DNA of 64,000 nucleotides from the NCBI GenBank assembly GCA_000380225.1, contig KB904821.1:2248776-2312775 (forward strand). The letters run 5' to 3'. The notes under the pieces are model-generated. The model was not told the origin of the DNA. It did no database searches and was given only the letters and a program-made list of their open reading frames with translations. Positions 1-9,244 of this stretch are shown one piece after another. Positions within the stretch are counted from its first letter, which is position 1, and every line of letters starts with the position of its first letter. The translations under genes and the position numbers were made by a program. The stretch comes from a filamentous cyanobacterium ESFC-1. GTDB lineage: Bacteria; Cyanobacteriota; Cyanobacteriia; Cyanobacteriales; Spirulinaceae.

Positions 1-1
1 C

Positions 2-592
2 GAGTATCCTAGCCGCATTTACCAGAATGCGTTTCGGGATTTAAGCGCTGCTTTCAGCCGATGGAGAAACCCTAAACTGTCTGCCGCCATGCCCCAATTC
101 AAGCGCAAGCGCCACGAATGTTCATTCACGGTGGATAGCTCTAGTGGATCGCTTGTAGTCGCTGCTGGCAAGTCGATAAAAGTACCAACATTAGGTACAT
201 TTCGGTTAAAAGAAGCGATACCGTACAACTGCATTTCTCAGACCTTTATGATTACCCGTGAAGCTGGGAAGTGGTACATATCTTTTATGGTGAAGGCTTG
301 CCCGTTGCCTGCCATGAAACACACAGGACAAGCGACAGGCATTGATTTGGGAGTGAAGACTTTTGCTACTCTCGCAAACGGTGAATCAATCGATAGTCCA
401 GCGTCGCTAAAAAAAGCGAAAACCAAGCTCAGACGCACCCAATGGAAACATCGAAATAAGATTCAAGGCAACCGTAAGCTAAAACAACGAGCGTCTCAAA
501 ATGCGCTTAAGTACTACCAGCGATTACGAAAGCAGCACAAGCACATCGCCAACATCCGTGAGGATTTTCTTCAGAAGGTAACAACAGAGTAA
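2..592 (+). pseudogene. tnpB: Truncated IS200/IS605-family TnpB (OrfB) nuclease
   Basis: The reading frame is open from base 2, before the first ATG at 89, so the gene enters from outside the window. The protein has the TnpB N-terminal region and the first RuvC-like acidic motif (GIDLGVKTFATL, about 90 residues after that ATG), followed by a basic helical segment ending near REDFLQKVTTE and a stop. Full TnpB proteins continue for well over 100 more residues, with the second and third RuvC motifs and a four-Cys zinc finger. None of these is found before the next gene. TnpB is an RNA-guided nuclease of IS200/IS605 elements; this copy should be catalytically dead. No TnpA and no clear right-end RNA fold are seen. 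I am sure of the family, and the truncation is direct observation. Confidence 0.85.
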
Positions 593-635
593 TATCCATC
601 GGGAATTTTCGTTTTTTGGGGTGATTCCTCTGATG

Positions 636-1223
636 CTAATCAACTTCTATCTCAAACTCCACCTTATCGTATAAATCTGCCAGGGTAATCGTGAAATCTA
701 ACCCTCTTAATTTCACTGTTGCTTCCAAATCTCGATACTCTCGCAATACCCAAGTTTCGTCCTCGGTTTTGGCGTAATGCTCCACTAAAACCGTAGTTTG
801 TTCAATGATTAAATACTCTTGAAAACTGGGAATCGTGCGATAAGCTAAAAACTTCCGGTCTTTGTCATAACTCCGGGTCGAGGCTGATAAAACTTCAGCA
901 ATGATTAACGGATTCATTACGACATCGTTGCGTCCTGCTTGCATTTCTAGGGGTTGACGAATCACCATGACATCAGGATAAGCATAGATTTCTGGGTTGG
1001 GAATCCATAAACGTTGGTCAGTGACAAAGACGCGGTAGGGTTGTCGCTTCAAAGCAAAATTCAGGTGAGCATATAAATTCCCTGAAATTTGGTTATGGTT
1101 GGGCGTACCTCCAGTCATTCTACGAATTTCTCCTCGGTAATATTCGTGGCGTTCCTCCGATTGGGTTTCTTGGGCTAAATATTCATCGATAGTACAGTTT
1201 TGGGAGGTCAGAATAGAAGTCAT
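636..1223 (-). CDS. Uma2 family (DUF820) PD-(D/E)XK endonuclease-like protein
   Basis: This 195-residue protein belongs to the Uma2/DUF820 family, which is strongly expanded in cyanobacteria and has a restriction-endonuclease-like fold. The expected series is visible: an N-terminal TIDEYLAQE helix, a YPDVMV strand carrying the first acidic residue, an IAEVLSAST strand carrying the second, then DKDRKFLAYR and the EYLIIE strand. The frame is open further upstream (to 1385), but that extension lies inside a palindromic repeat element, so the ATG at 1223 (MTSILTSQ) is chosen. The substrate is unknown for nearly all family members. A second Uma2 gene lies at 53557-54195. The gene stands alone and faces the TnpB remnant. 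Confidence 0.85.
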   Translation of the reverse strand: MTSILTSQNCTIDEYLAQETQSEERHEYYRGEIRRMTGGTPNHNQISGNLYAHLNFALKRQPYRVFVTDQRLWIPNPEIYAYPDVMVIRQPLEMQAGRNDVVMNPLIIAEVLSASTRSYDKDRKFLAYRTIPSFQEYLIIEQTTVLVEHYAKTEDETWVLREYRDLEATVKLRGLDFTITLADLYDKVEFEIEVD

Positions 1224-1280
1224 CGTGTCAGATTGAGGTTTGTTTTTATTGTTTGGAAAACAGACCGAAAGTCTATCGCA

Positions 1281-1387
1281 CACTTTTAGCTGTGTCACGA
1301 CAGTAGGGTGGATTAGGCGGCTGAAACTTAGGCTATGACTGTAATGCTCGCAATCCGCCGTAACCCACCGTTTAAGGTGTGTCACCC
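1281..1387. repeat. Palindromic MITE-like element, copy 1 (diverged)
   Basis: The core arms TAGGGTGGATTAGGCGG and CCGCCGTAACCCACCG flank a central segment containing GGCTATGACTG. The same core occurs at 14.5-14.8 kb (twice), 34.3 kb and 61.7 kb. In this copy the left outer arm is rearranged (GCTGTGTCACGAC instead of GCCGTGACACACC). It lies upstream of the Uma2 gene and could form a long hairpin in RNA. Confidence 0.8.
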
Positions 1388-1397
1388 CAGGTATTTC

Positions 1398-1439
1398 GGT
1401 GCGTTACGCTTCGCGCTTCGTCACCCTACCTAACGCACC
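1398..1439. repeat. Hairpin repeat GGTGCGTTA...TAACGCACC
   Basis: A perfect 9-base inverted repeat with a 24-base spacer lies beside palindromic element copy 1. The same arms with a shorter spacer lie beside copy 5 (61650-61675), so the two repeats tend to travel or insert together. It is also placed just beyond the 3' end of the aminotransferase gene, so termination is possible, but there is no clear T-run. Confidence 0.6.
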
Positions 1440-1460
1440 CTCTTGAGATTTCAATGGCGC

Positions 1461-2609
1461 TTATTGATGCAAAACTCGCTTTAAGGCAGCCAGCAGCAAT
1501 AAAACGTTTTCAGGACGACTATTAAAGCCCATCAAACCGATGCGCCAAACTTGGCCGCCTAATTCACCTAAACCGCCGCCAATTTCAATATTATAGTCGT
1601 GGAGGAGGGTTTGCGCGATCGCCTTGCCATCAACCCCATCGGGAATGCGGACTGTGGTTAGGGTAGGCAGTCGAAATTCGCGCTTAACGTGGCATTCTAA
1701 GCCCAAATCGCTCAAACCATCCCAAAGTAGCTCGGCAGTGGCTTGGTGGCGCTGCCAGCGTTGTTCTAGCCCTTCTTCGGAGACCAAACGTAGAGCTTCT
1801 CGGAAGGCATAATTCATGTTGATGGGGGCGGTATGATGATAGGTGCGATCGCGCCCCCAATACTTGCATAATAAATTCAGATCCAAGTACCAGTTAGCCA
1901 CAGGAGTTTGTCGGGCTTGCAACTTCTCGAAGGCGCGGGGACTCATGGTAAAGGGAGACGCACCCGGAGGACAACCCAAGCCTTTCTGGGAGCAACTATA
2001 AGCTAAATCCACCCCCCAAGCATCGAGATATAGGGGAACGCCCCCCAAACTGGTGACGGTATCGACTAAAAGTAAACAGTTGTACTCGCGGCACAACTCT
2101 CCCACGCCTTCGAGGGGTTGTTTTGCCCCGGTGGAGGTTTCGGCGTGGACGAGGGCAAGAACGGCGGGACGATGGGTTTCTAGGGCTTGGCGGAGTTCTT
2201 CGAGATGGAATACCTGTCCCCAGGGCTTGCTGATTTTACGCACATCTGCACCATAACGTCCGGCCATGTCTACCAAACGATGGCCGAAGTAACCCTTCAC
2301 CCCGACCAAGACTACATCTGAGGGTTCAACGATATTGGCTAGGGTCGCTTCCATGGCCGCGGTTCCCGTCCCACTCACCGGGAATGTAACCTCGTTGTGG
2401 GTTTGCCACGCATAGCGCAATAGGGTCTGAATCTCATCCATGATTTCGAGGAAACAGGGGTCGAGATGACCGACTTGGCGCATGGTCAGGGCTTGCAACA
2501 CGCGGGGATGAGCGTTGCAGGGGCCGGGGCCAAGCAGGAGTCGAGGCGGGACTTCTAGTTGGGCAGTCGGGCGGCGATGGGTTTCGTCGATGGGGATCGA
2601 GGGCTTCAT
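1461..2609 (-). CDS. Class V PLP-dependent aminotransferase (alanine/serine--glyoxylate aminotransferase-like)
   Basis: A 382-residue fold-type I, class V aminotransferase. The N-terminal LLLGPGPCNAHPRVLQA signature, the SGTGTAAMEA phosphate-contact segment, the VDTVTSLGG strand with the PLP-ring Asp, and the Schiff-base lysine K209 in CSQKGLGCPPG are all present. Family members transfer amino groups from alanine or serine to glyoxylate, which in cyanobacteria would serve photorespiratory glycolate metabolism. Cyanobacterial orthologues are often labelled soluble hydrogenase 42 kDa subunit, a historical name that does not imply hydrogenase activity. The length is normal. It is transcribed alone toward the repeat cluster at 1.3-1.4 kb. 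The amino donor cannot be read from sequence. Confidence 0.88.
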   Translation of the reverse strand: MKPSIPIDETHRRPTAQLEVPPRLLLGPGPCNAHPRVLQALTMRQVGHLDPCFLEIMDEIQTLLRYAWQTHNEVTFPVSGTGTAAMEATLANIVEPSDVVLVGVKGYFGHRLVDMAGRYGADVRKISKPWGQVFHLEELRQALETHRPAVLALVHAETSTGAKQPLEGVGELCREYNCLLLVDTVTSLGGVPLYLDAWGVDLAYSCSQKGLGCPPGASPFTMSPRAFEKLQARQTPVANWYLDLNLLCKYWGRDRTYHHTAPINMNYAFREALRLVSEEGLEQRWQRHQATAELLWDGLSDLGLECHVKREFRLPTLTTVRIPDGVDGKAIAQTLLHDYNIEIGGGLGELGGQVWRIGLMGFNSRPENVLLLLAALKRVLHQ

Positions 2610-2677
2610 GATTTGTCTGCTAAATCGGCTACATTACTCTAGACTCTAGAGTAGCTGAATCTGGGGGCTATTTTGCT

Positions 2678-3271
2678 TTAACTGGCGCGAGGTAGGGAAA
2701 TGCTTTGGTGGCGTAGTTGGAGTTGGTGCATGTGGTTGAAGAGTTGCCAGCAATATTCTTCGGGCAGGCCACAAGTCACGGCTCCGCGAAGTACCACGTT
2801 AAAGTACCAGTCATTGGGGGCAAGTTCTTGGTGTAGCTTGTCGATAACGACATAGGTACGAACTTGATCGTAAACGCTCTCGCCACATTGAACCGAGATT
2901 ATTTCTTGACGATAGCCGTTGCGGGGGACTTCTTCGCGGACATCCAGGCGATCGCTCAGTCGCCATGGTAAACGGTACAACACCCCCATGACTTGTTGGG
3001 TTTTGTCTGGCACAATGTCTAGTACGCCACAGTTTCGCAGGCATGACTTGCGATAAAATCCCAAGCGATACCCGTCTAAGGTTGCTACGCCGATCGCGTA
3101 AGGGTGCATATCTTCGCCGAGCGATCGCTTCAAATCCACCGGACACATACAAGACCCATAAGCAAAATAATAAAACGTGGGTTCGGCGGGTGTAACTTGC
3201 CAATGAGTGTTTAACGGCGTTGATTTTGCCGTAATTTGTCCAGGTGGATTGGGTTGGCGAAAAGCGGTCAT
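2678..3271 (-). CDS. Gamma-glutamylcyclotransferase-like (AIG2/GGCT fold) protein
   Basis: A 197-residue protein with the GGCT signature YFAYGSCM (residues 35-42), where Asn of the usual YGSN is replaced by Cys. The region LDVREEVPRNGYRQE carries the glutamate (E113) expected to act as the general acid/base. The family converts gamma-glutamyl amino acids or peptides to 5-oxoproline; substrates of this cyanobacterial subgroup are not established. About 30 residues precede the domain and are Pro/Thr rich. It lies 68 bases upstream, in transcription order, of the class V aminotransferase on the same strand, so co-transcription is possible. Confidence 0.78.
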   Translation of the reverse strand: MTAFRQPNPPGQITAKSTPLNTHWQVTPAEPTFYYFAYGSCMCPVDLKRSLGEDMHPYAIGVATLDGYRLGFYRKSCLRNCGVLDIVPDKTQQVMGVLYRLPWRLSDRLDVREEVPRNGYRQEIISVQCGESVYDQVRTYVVIDKLHQELAPNDWYFNVVLRGAVTCGLPEEYCWQLFNHMHQLQLRHQSISLPRAS

Positions 3272-3808
3272 AACAATTCGGTCGAGATTAACAAGGTCTT
3301 AAGTACAATATTTTATCCCCACTCTACTGCGATTTTTGTTCATCCGCAGCATAAAGTAATATTTCCCGACCGATAAAGTGGGGTTTGCTGTTTGATTGTG
3401 GCTTGGGTTGAGGCTAAAAGCCCGAAGTTAAACACGGGAAGTACCTACTCAGGTGCGATCGCGCCTGAGCAAGTCCTGGATATAATTGCCGCGTTTGCAT
3501 CTAATGGACTCCAGATAGGTTGTAAGTATTGCTTTTCACCATGCTGCCCATCATCATCGGTTGATCGGCCAGAAAAAACGCGGTTCAGGTGAAGACACAG
3601 GAGCTTACAGATTCAAAGCGGCATTTTCCATCCCGTAACAGGTATTTTTGCCCATGCGTTTTCCGGTAGCGACGATCAACGCTGGCGAAACAAATCCCCT
3701 CTTGGCAATCGCTTTAGCTCTTTTGGCTATCTCAGATGTTATAACAATACCGAGATTTCTAGTGCTGAAACAGCCTCTTGCTAAAATAAGAATTGCTGGG
3801 GTTTTGAT
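3272..3808. other. 537-bp spacer without a supported gene
   Basis: No recognisable gene or RNA was found. A near-perfect 22-base palindrome centred on a HIP1 site (CTCAGG-T-GCGATCGC-G-CCTGAG with one mismatch pair, 3448-3469) is the only marked structure. A plus-strand frame from about 3639 to 3854 encodes a hydrophobic stretch (NPLLAIALALLAISDVITIP) that resembles real protein, but it has no ribosome binding site and runs into the sbtB 3' end. It may be a gene remnant. Confidence 0.5.
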
Positions 3809-4138
<330 letters not shown>

Positions 4139-4254
4139 TTAACGCATTGTGTTGCGACAATTCAAGGCATGATTTCATGGGTTTGCCTTGAACTGTACCT
4201 TTAAGATTATGCCAAAGATCGGCAAATCCACTAAGAAAGATTGACTCAGATTAG

Positions 4255-4374
4255 CCGAAGCATTTTATAAACAACACTTATCCTTTTGGCGCGTTGGCTG
4301 CTCTGACTGGTGGCAAACTGCAAGAGCAGTGGATGGATATTGGTGATGCTGCTAAATGTCGGTTGCGTCCTTAA
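4255..4374 (+). other. Possible coding remnant in the sbtB-sbtA spacer
   Basis: An open stretch of 39 codons between two stops reads as protein-like sequence (for example PFGALAALTGGKLQEQWMDI), but there is no ATG at its head and no ribosome binding site. It could be the C-terminal fragment of a lost gene. I do not recognise the family. The rest of the spacer (4127-4903) should contain the promoters of sbtB and sbtA; no operator could be assigned with confidence. Confidence 0.2.
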
Positions 4375-4903
4375 TATATGGGGCTTGGCCGAAAAAGTCT
4401 TTGATATCTCGACAAAAAGTTATTGCATTAACTTGCCGAGAAAAACCCTCCAAATTCCCATTTCGCCTATCTGTTCGGTTTATTCAGCAAGCCCTATATA
4501 TGTAGTGTCAATATATATAGTGTAAATGGGTGGCGATCGCCCGCTACGGTCGGACATCGGTTCAGTGGGACGCAGGTTTTGTGCTGCTGACAGTTGATGC
4601 GCCAGTCGCGATCGCGAAACACAAAGGCTTTTCTACCCCCTTTCACTCAGTCGCCCTCTCCCGGTATGGGTACTGTACTAAGAGCATTCTTCTGATGTGC
4701 TAACTGTATCGGCATTTCGATCGACCGGAGATCGACGGGTTTTCCGAAAATAAAAGGAAAACTTATGATTTGAATTTAACATTACTTAGCAAATTCGTGT
4801 AAGGCGACTGCGACTTTGTGCAGATTTTAAGATAAACTTAAGCACATAGATTCAAATGTATAGAGATTCGGGTCTTGATAGACCTTAATCTATGGGAGGT
4901 AAA

Positions 4904-6031
4904 GTGGAATTTTTGACCGAGTTTTTGACACGTTTCGCGGATAAGTTGCAGTCCCCGACACTCGGCTTTCTGATTGGCGGTATGGTGGTTGCCGCCTTCA
5001 ATAGCCGACTGCAAATTCCCGATGCGGCTTATAAGTTCATCGTCTTCATGCTGCTCATTAGAGTAGGCCTGAGCGGCGGCACCGCAATCCGCGAGGCTAA
5101 TCTGGCGGAAATGCTGTTGCCCGCGCTTTTTGCTGCGATTATCGGTATCCTGGTTGTATTCCTCGCCCGCAATACCTTAGCTAGGCTGCCAGGTGTCAAT
5201 ACCGTGGATGCCATTGCGACCGGGGGCTTGTTTGGTGCCGTGAGTGGCTCTACCCTCGCCGCCGGGATCACCATGCTCGAATCAGAAGACATAGAATACG
5301 AAGCCTGGGCTGGCGCACTCTATCCTTTTATGGATATCCCTGCGCTGGTAACGGCCATCGTGTTGGCCAGCATTTATGTCAGCAAGCAAAAGTCTGACCC
5401 AGAAACCATCAGCAAGCAGGAGTATGTTAGCAAGAAGCCAGTGACCGCAGGCGGTTATCCTAGCGAGCCTGAGTATCCCTCAACCCGGCAGGAGTATCTC
5501 AGCGAGCAAAATGACGCTTCAGACAATCGGGTTAAAATTTGGCCCATTATCAAAGAAAGCCTCCAAGGATCTGCCTTATCAGCGTTACTGCTCGGTATCG
5601 CTCTCGGCCTACTTACCGATCCAAGCAGTGTCTACGAAAGCTTCTTCAATCCCCTTTTCCGCGGTCTGCTTTCAGTCTTGATGCTGATTATGGGTATGGA
5701 AGCTTGGGCTAGAATTGGCGAGTTGCGTAAGGTAGCCCAATGGTACGCTGTTTATGCTATTGTAGCGCCGCTACTACACGGGTTGGTTGGCTTCGGTTTC
5801 GGCTATATTGCCCATCTAGCCACGGACTTCAGCCCCGGTGGAGTTGTGCTTCTGTCTGTCATCGCCGCTTCCAGTTCAGATATTTCCGGGCCGCCTACCT
5901 TGCGAGCTGGTATTCCCAAGGCTAATCCTTCTGCTTATATTGGCTCGTCCACAGCCATCGGTACACCGATTGCTCTTGCCATTGGCATACCGCTTTTCAT
6001 TGGGCTGGCTCAGGCAGTTATGCCGATGTAG
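4904..6031 (+). CDS. sbtA: SbtA, sodium-dependent bicarbonate transporter
   Basis: A 375-residue membrane protein of the SbtA family, the high-affinity Na+/HCO3- symporter of the CO2-concentrating mechanism. Diagnostic segments are LQSPTLGFLIGGMVVAA near the N-terminus and GLFGAVSGSTLAAG and ALYPFMDIPALVTAI in the first half. A poorly conserved hydrophilic cytoplasmic loop (about residues 170-210, rich in SKQEYVS-like units) follows, then the second inverted half with ASSSDISGPPTLRAG. The ATG at 4892 has no ribosome binding site. The GTG at 4904 gives the conserved start (M)EFLTEFL and sits 4 bases after GGAGG, so GTG is chosen. SbtB is divergent; both are normally induced by low inorganic carbon. 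Confidence 0.92.
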   Translation: MEFLTEFLTRFADKLQSPTLGFLIGGMVVAAFNSRLQIPDAAYKFIVFMLLIRVGLSGGTAIREANLAEMLLPALFAAIIGILVVFLARNTLARLPGVNTVDAIATGGLFGAVSGSTLAAGITMLESEDIEYEAWAGALYPFMDIPALVTAIVLASIYVSKQKSDPETISKQEYVSKKPVTAGGYPSEPEYPSTRQEYLSEQNDASDNRVKIWPIIKESLQGSALSALLLGIALGLLTDPSSVYESFFNPLFRGLLSVLMLIMGMEAWARIGELRKVAQWYAVYAIVAPLLHGLVGFGFGYIAHLATDFSPGGVVLLSVIAASSSDISGPPTLRAGIPKANPSAYIGSSTAIGTPIALAIGIPLFIGLAQAVMPM

Positions 6032-6313
6032 TAATGGGCAGCTAATTCCAGATTGGTCGCGGTCTGCCGGAGCTATCCTGTCCCGGCGACCCGCGTGCCT
6101 TTTTGGACAAATTACCCTGAAGTTGGGTTTAAAACCCTATCCTTAGAAGGTAAAAATCCATGCCAGCTTATGAGCAGTAGCCGTAGTTGCTTTGGGAGAA
6201 TCGAAACGACTTTATCTGTCGTCGATCCACAGTTCCTAAAGCCTAACGGCTATTTTTAATGGCTGTGGTTCGTTAGATTATGGAAAGAAATCCTTACGAA
6301 CGACAAATTTTTT

Positions 6314-6883
6314 ATGGTTAATACTACGCCTCCCTCGGATACTCCTAAAAATTTAGGCCCGGTTCGCAACCTTGCGATCGCGCTTGTGGCTATTATTCTC
6401 GCGATCGCCTTATTCCTGGGCTTACAAACTCCTTCTAATAGCACCAGTCTCGAAAGCCAAGCTGAAAAAGCCATTCCTCTCGATGTGGCAGTGAGCAATC
6501 AAAAACCCACCCTGCTCGAATTTTATGCGAATTGGTGTACCAGTTGTCAGGCGATGGCCGGGGACTTGGATAAAATCAAAAGCGAATATGGCGATCGCGT
6601 TAACTTTGTGATGCTCAACGTTGATAACAGCAAATGGTTGCCAGAAATTCTGCAATATCGCGTTGATGGTATTCCCCACTTTGTTTATCTCGATCCTCAA
6701 GGGGACGCGATCGCCCAAACCATCGGCGAACAACCTATGTCGGTGCTGCAAGCTGACCTCGAAGCCCTTGTAGCCCAAGCCCCCTTACCCTACGCCAACG
6801 CTACCGGAAAAACTTCCGACTTTCAGCGCCAACTCAACCCCAACTCAGGGGATCCGCGCCGCCACAGCAGCCAATCCCAGTAA
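6314..6883 (+). CDS. txlA: Membrane-anchored thioredoxin-like protein (TxlA/HCF164 type)
   Basis: A 189-residue protein with one N-terminal membrane anchor (about residues 18-37) followed by a thioredoxin fold. The redox motif is W74-C-T-S-C78 in EFYANWCTSCQ, and the cis-proline lies in DGIPHFVYLD. In cyanobacteria and chloroplasts TxlA/HCF164 faces the thylakoid lumen and reduces or assembles periplasmic/lumenal thiol proteins, including cytochrome b6f components. The C-terminal 30 residues (after about 160) are hydrophilic and probably disordered. The upstream region has no near neighbour on the same strand; sbtA ends 282 bases earlier. The functional name rests on family similarity. Confidence 0.85.
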   Translation: MVNTTPPSDTPKNLGPVRNLAIALVAIILAIALFLGLQTPSNSTSLESQAEKAIPLDVAVSNQKPTLLEFYANWCTSCQAMAGDLDKIKSEYGDRVNFVMLNVDNSKWLPEILQYRVDGIPHFVYLDPQGDAIAQTIGEQPMSVLQADLEALVAQAPLPYANATGKTSDFQRQLNPNSGDPRRHSSQSQ

Positions 6884-7158
6884 CATTTCGTAACCAAATT
6901 GACCCAAAATTTTCTCGATCTATTTCTAAAGAATGATGCCGAGACCTAAAAACTACTGAATAATATAAAACAGAAAGAGCGGCATTTCATAGTTAGGGGA
7001 TGGATACTGATAGCTTTAAAGATGCAAGGGTGGAGCTATCTGTAGTCATTCCCTTTTTGTTTTTAATCGATTTGATTAACCGCTCAAAGACTTTTTTAAA
7101 ACAAAGAATTTAAGTCTGTAGACCAAACAATAGTAATAGTATAGGAGGGTAACAATTT

Positions 7159-7731
7159 ATGGCTACCACTCAATTTCAACGTGCCATTGGTACTTTTGCC
7201 AATCAACGCGAAGCTGAACTCGCGCTTACCGAACTGCGTGATTCGGGCTTCAATATGAACAAAATTTCCGTCATTGCCCGCGACCCCGAATACAATCGTA
7301 TGAGCGGCGCAGAAGTGAGTAAATCCCCTGGCGAACAAGCCAAAGGCGGCGCAGGGGCGGGCGCAGTGGCCGGAACCGCAACAGGCGGCGTAATGGGTCT
7401 GATTGGCGGTTTAGGTGTACTCGCCATTCCGGGTGTTGGCGTTGCTGTCGAAGCGGGAGTCGTCCTGGCTAATACCTTACTCGGTGCTGGTTTTGGTGCC
7501 GCAGGCGGTGGCTTAGTCGGCGCACTGATTGGTTGGGGTATTCCCGAAGACCAAGCCCGCTACTATGATGAACGGGTGAATACCCACGGTGATTATCTGG
7601 TTGTGGTCGAAGGCACAGAAGCCGAAGTCCGCCAAGCTGAAGCGGTATTGAATAATCGCGGTATTACGAACTGGAATACTTATCGCGGCCCATTTGAACA
7701 TTCTCCGAAGGTAGGAACGGGCGTGGTTTAA
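7159..7731 (+). CDS. General stress protein with Gly-zipper hydrophobic core (DUF1269/GSP17M-like)
   Basis: A 190-residue protein. The N-terminal domain FQRAIGTFANQREAELAL...GFNMNKISVIARD is the general-stress-protein-17M-like alpha/beta domain. Residues about 60-135 form a long Gly/Ala-rich hydrophobic hairpin (GAGAGAVAGTATGG...GLIGGLGVLAIPGVG...GAAGGGLVGALIGWG) that probably inserts in or associates with membranes. The C-terminus repeats an alpha/beta unit (YLVVVEGTEAEVRQAEAVLNN). Cyanobacterial homologues are stress induced, but the molecular role is unknown. A strong ribosome binding site (AGGAGGGTAA) precedes the ATG and a rho-independent terminator follows, so it is a single-gene unit. 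Confidence 0.8.
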   Translation: MATTQFQRAIGTFANQREAELALTELRDSGFNMNKISVIARDPEYNRMSGAEVSKSPGEQAKGGAGAGAVAGTATGGVMGLIGGLGVLAIPGVGVAVEAGVVLANTLLGAGFGAAGGGLVGALIGWGIPEDQARYYDERVNTHGDYLVVVEGTEAEVRQAEAVLNNRGITNWNTYRGPFEHSPKVGTGVV

Positions 7732-7760
7732 TTCCCGATTCTCAATCCACCCGATTTGCA

Positions 7761-7790
7761 GGGGCTTTCCTTTGAGGGGAAGCCCTTTTT
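7761..7790 (+). terminator. Rho-independent terminator of the stress-protein gene
   Basis: GGGCTTTCC pairs with GGGAAGCCC across a short TTTGA-type loop and is followed directly by TTTTT. It lies 30 bases after the stop codon at 7731. Confidence 0.85.
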
Positions 7791-7896
7791 CAGTTGTCAG
7801 CTTTTAAGGGGCAGTGGGCAATCGGCAATCGGGGGGTTTCTTCAGTCATCAGTTATCAGTTATCAGTAATCAGTTTTTTGGGCAGTGGGCGTGTAG

Positions 7897-7915
7897 GGGC
7901 GGGGAAACCCCGCCC
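7897..7915. repeat. GGGCGGGG-AAA-CCCCGCCC hairpin within a simple-repeat spacer
   Basis: A perfect 8-bp stem with a three-base loop. A near-copy lies at 30413-30432 (GGGGCGGGG-TTT-CCCCGTCC). It is surrounded (about 7845-8010) by short repeats of TCAGTTA and CAAATGACTAATGACC type. The spacer 7794-8000 has an open frame, but it is composed of repeat sequence. Confidence 0.7.
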
Positions 7916-8059
7916 AAGAGGGGGAAGAAATTACCAATTACCAATTGAGGGAATAAGAGCGAACACCAATAACAAAGGACAAATGACTAATGACCAATGA
8001 CAAACAACCAAAAATGTAAAAAATTGTCACAATGAAAGGAGTAGACGCGATTTTATGCT

Positions 8060-8980
8060 ATGCCTTCATCCACATTGCCCCAACCTGTTCAAACTCTGCC
8101 TAAGTTGGGTTTAGTTTGCATTAGTATTTCCAAGGAAGTACGGTTTAAAACCACCACGCGCAAGTATTTGTTGTCTTTGAGCGTACCGGAACAAGAACAA
8201 AAACTGCGATCGCTCTATACGGAAAATTTGAAACGATTGTTTATGGCGTTGGATTTTTGTCGCGATCGCGATATCCAGTTATACCGCCTTTCGTCTAATT
8301 TATTTCCCTTCTTTGATATCCCCGTGGGTAAAGCGGTTTTAGATGAGTTTAATACTGAGATTAAAGAATTTGGCGATCGCGCCCGTGAATACAACATCCG
8401 CTTGGTGTTGCATCCCAATCAATTCGTCGTGCTTAATTCTGACAAACCGAGCGTAATTGAAACCAGCATCAAGGTTTTGAATGCTCACGCTGATGTTTTT
8501 GACCGCATGGGTTTACCGCAATCCCCTTGGGCGTTGATGAATATTCACGGCGGTAAGGGCGATCGCGCCGAAAGATTAATCGATGTTATCCGAGATTTGC
8601 CACACTCAGTTAAATCTAGATTAACCCTAGAAAATGACGAAAAAACCTATAGTGCCGATGCTCTCACGCAGATTTGCCATAAAGCCGAAATTCCTATGGT
8701 TTTTGACGCACACCATCACCTCGTTTACGAAAAACTGCCCAGTTATGACCATCCCAGTGTAGCCGAAGCCCTGGCCGCGGCCAAAGAAACCTGGAAGCAT
8801 CCCGAATGGCAACTCGTCCACATCTCCAACGGTCGCGAATCCCTCCACGATTGCCGTCACAGCGATCTGATTACCCAGATGCCTGAGTCTTATCGTAACG
8901 CCCCTTGGATCGAAGTCGAAGCCAAACACAAAGAAGACGCGATCGCCAAAGTTACGCAAGAATGGTTGCAAAAAATATAA
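8060..8980 (+). CDS. uvsE: UV DNA damage endonuclease (UvsE/UvdE)
   Basis: A 306-residue TIM-barrel endonuclease of the UvsE family. It starts GLVCISISKEVRFKTTTR and contains the conserved segments RLSSNLFPFFDIP, RLVLHPNQFVVLNS, MNIHGGKGD, TLENDEKTY and PMVFDAHHH, which carry the His, Glu and Asp ligands of the metal cluster. The enzyme nicks DNA 5' of cyclobutane dimers and 6-4 photoproducts, starting an excision route independent of UvrABC. The length is normal and the start follows AATGAAAGGAG. No operon partner is seen. The intergenic region carries simple repeats upstream and about 260 bases of AT-rich sequence downstream. Confidence 0.92.
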   Translation: MPSSTLPQPVQTLPKLGLVCISISKEVRFKTTTRKYLLSLSVPEQEQKLRSLYTENLKRLFMALDFCRDRDIQLYRLSSNLFPFFDIPVGKAVLDEFNTEIKEFGDRAREYNIRLVLHPNQFVVLNSDKPSVIETSIKVLNAHADVFDRMGLPQSPWALMNIHGGKGDRAERLIDVIRDLPHSVKSRLTLENDEKTYSADALTQICHKAEIPMVFDAHHHLVYEKLPSYDHPSVAEALAAAKETWKHPEWQLVHISNGRESLHDCRHSDLITQMPESYRNAPWIEVEAKHKEDAIAKVTQEWLQKI

Positions 8981-9244
8981 ATTAGAAAAAGAAAATTGAT
9001 GACTTCACCCAAGGGCAATTATTAAAATTTTGCGAAATTAAACTTGCCTCTATATTTTTCTTAATAGCAGATCTATCATAAAATCCAGGCGGAGCCTCGT
9101 TTGGTGCGTTCCTTGGTGGAAACAAGGGACGAGATTAGGGTGTTTACATTTCTTTTGTAAATACTATAAATATCGGGTAAATTGAAAATTAGCATAATTT
9201 AAACTTAGGCAATATATTATTTTTGGTATAACCGAAAAAGCCTG

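Noticed and set aside
3392-3592. 66-codon plus-strand frame before sbtB
   Set aside because: No ribosome binding site, no recognisable protein pattern, and a HIP1 palindrome inside; treated as non-coding.
6053-6259. 68-codon frame after sbtA
   Set aside because: No start signal and no protein-like pattern; ordinary spacer.
7794-8000. 68-codon frame before uvsE
   Set aside because: Composed of simple repeats and the GC hairpin; its translation (SVISYQLSVIS) is repeat-derived.
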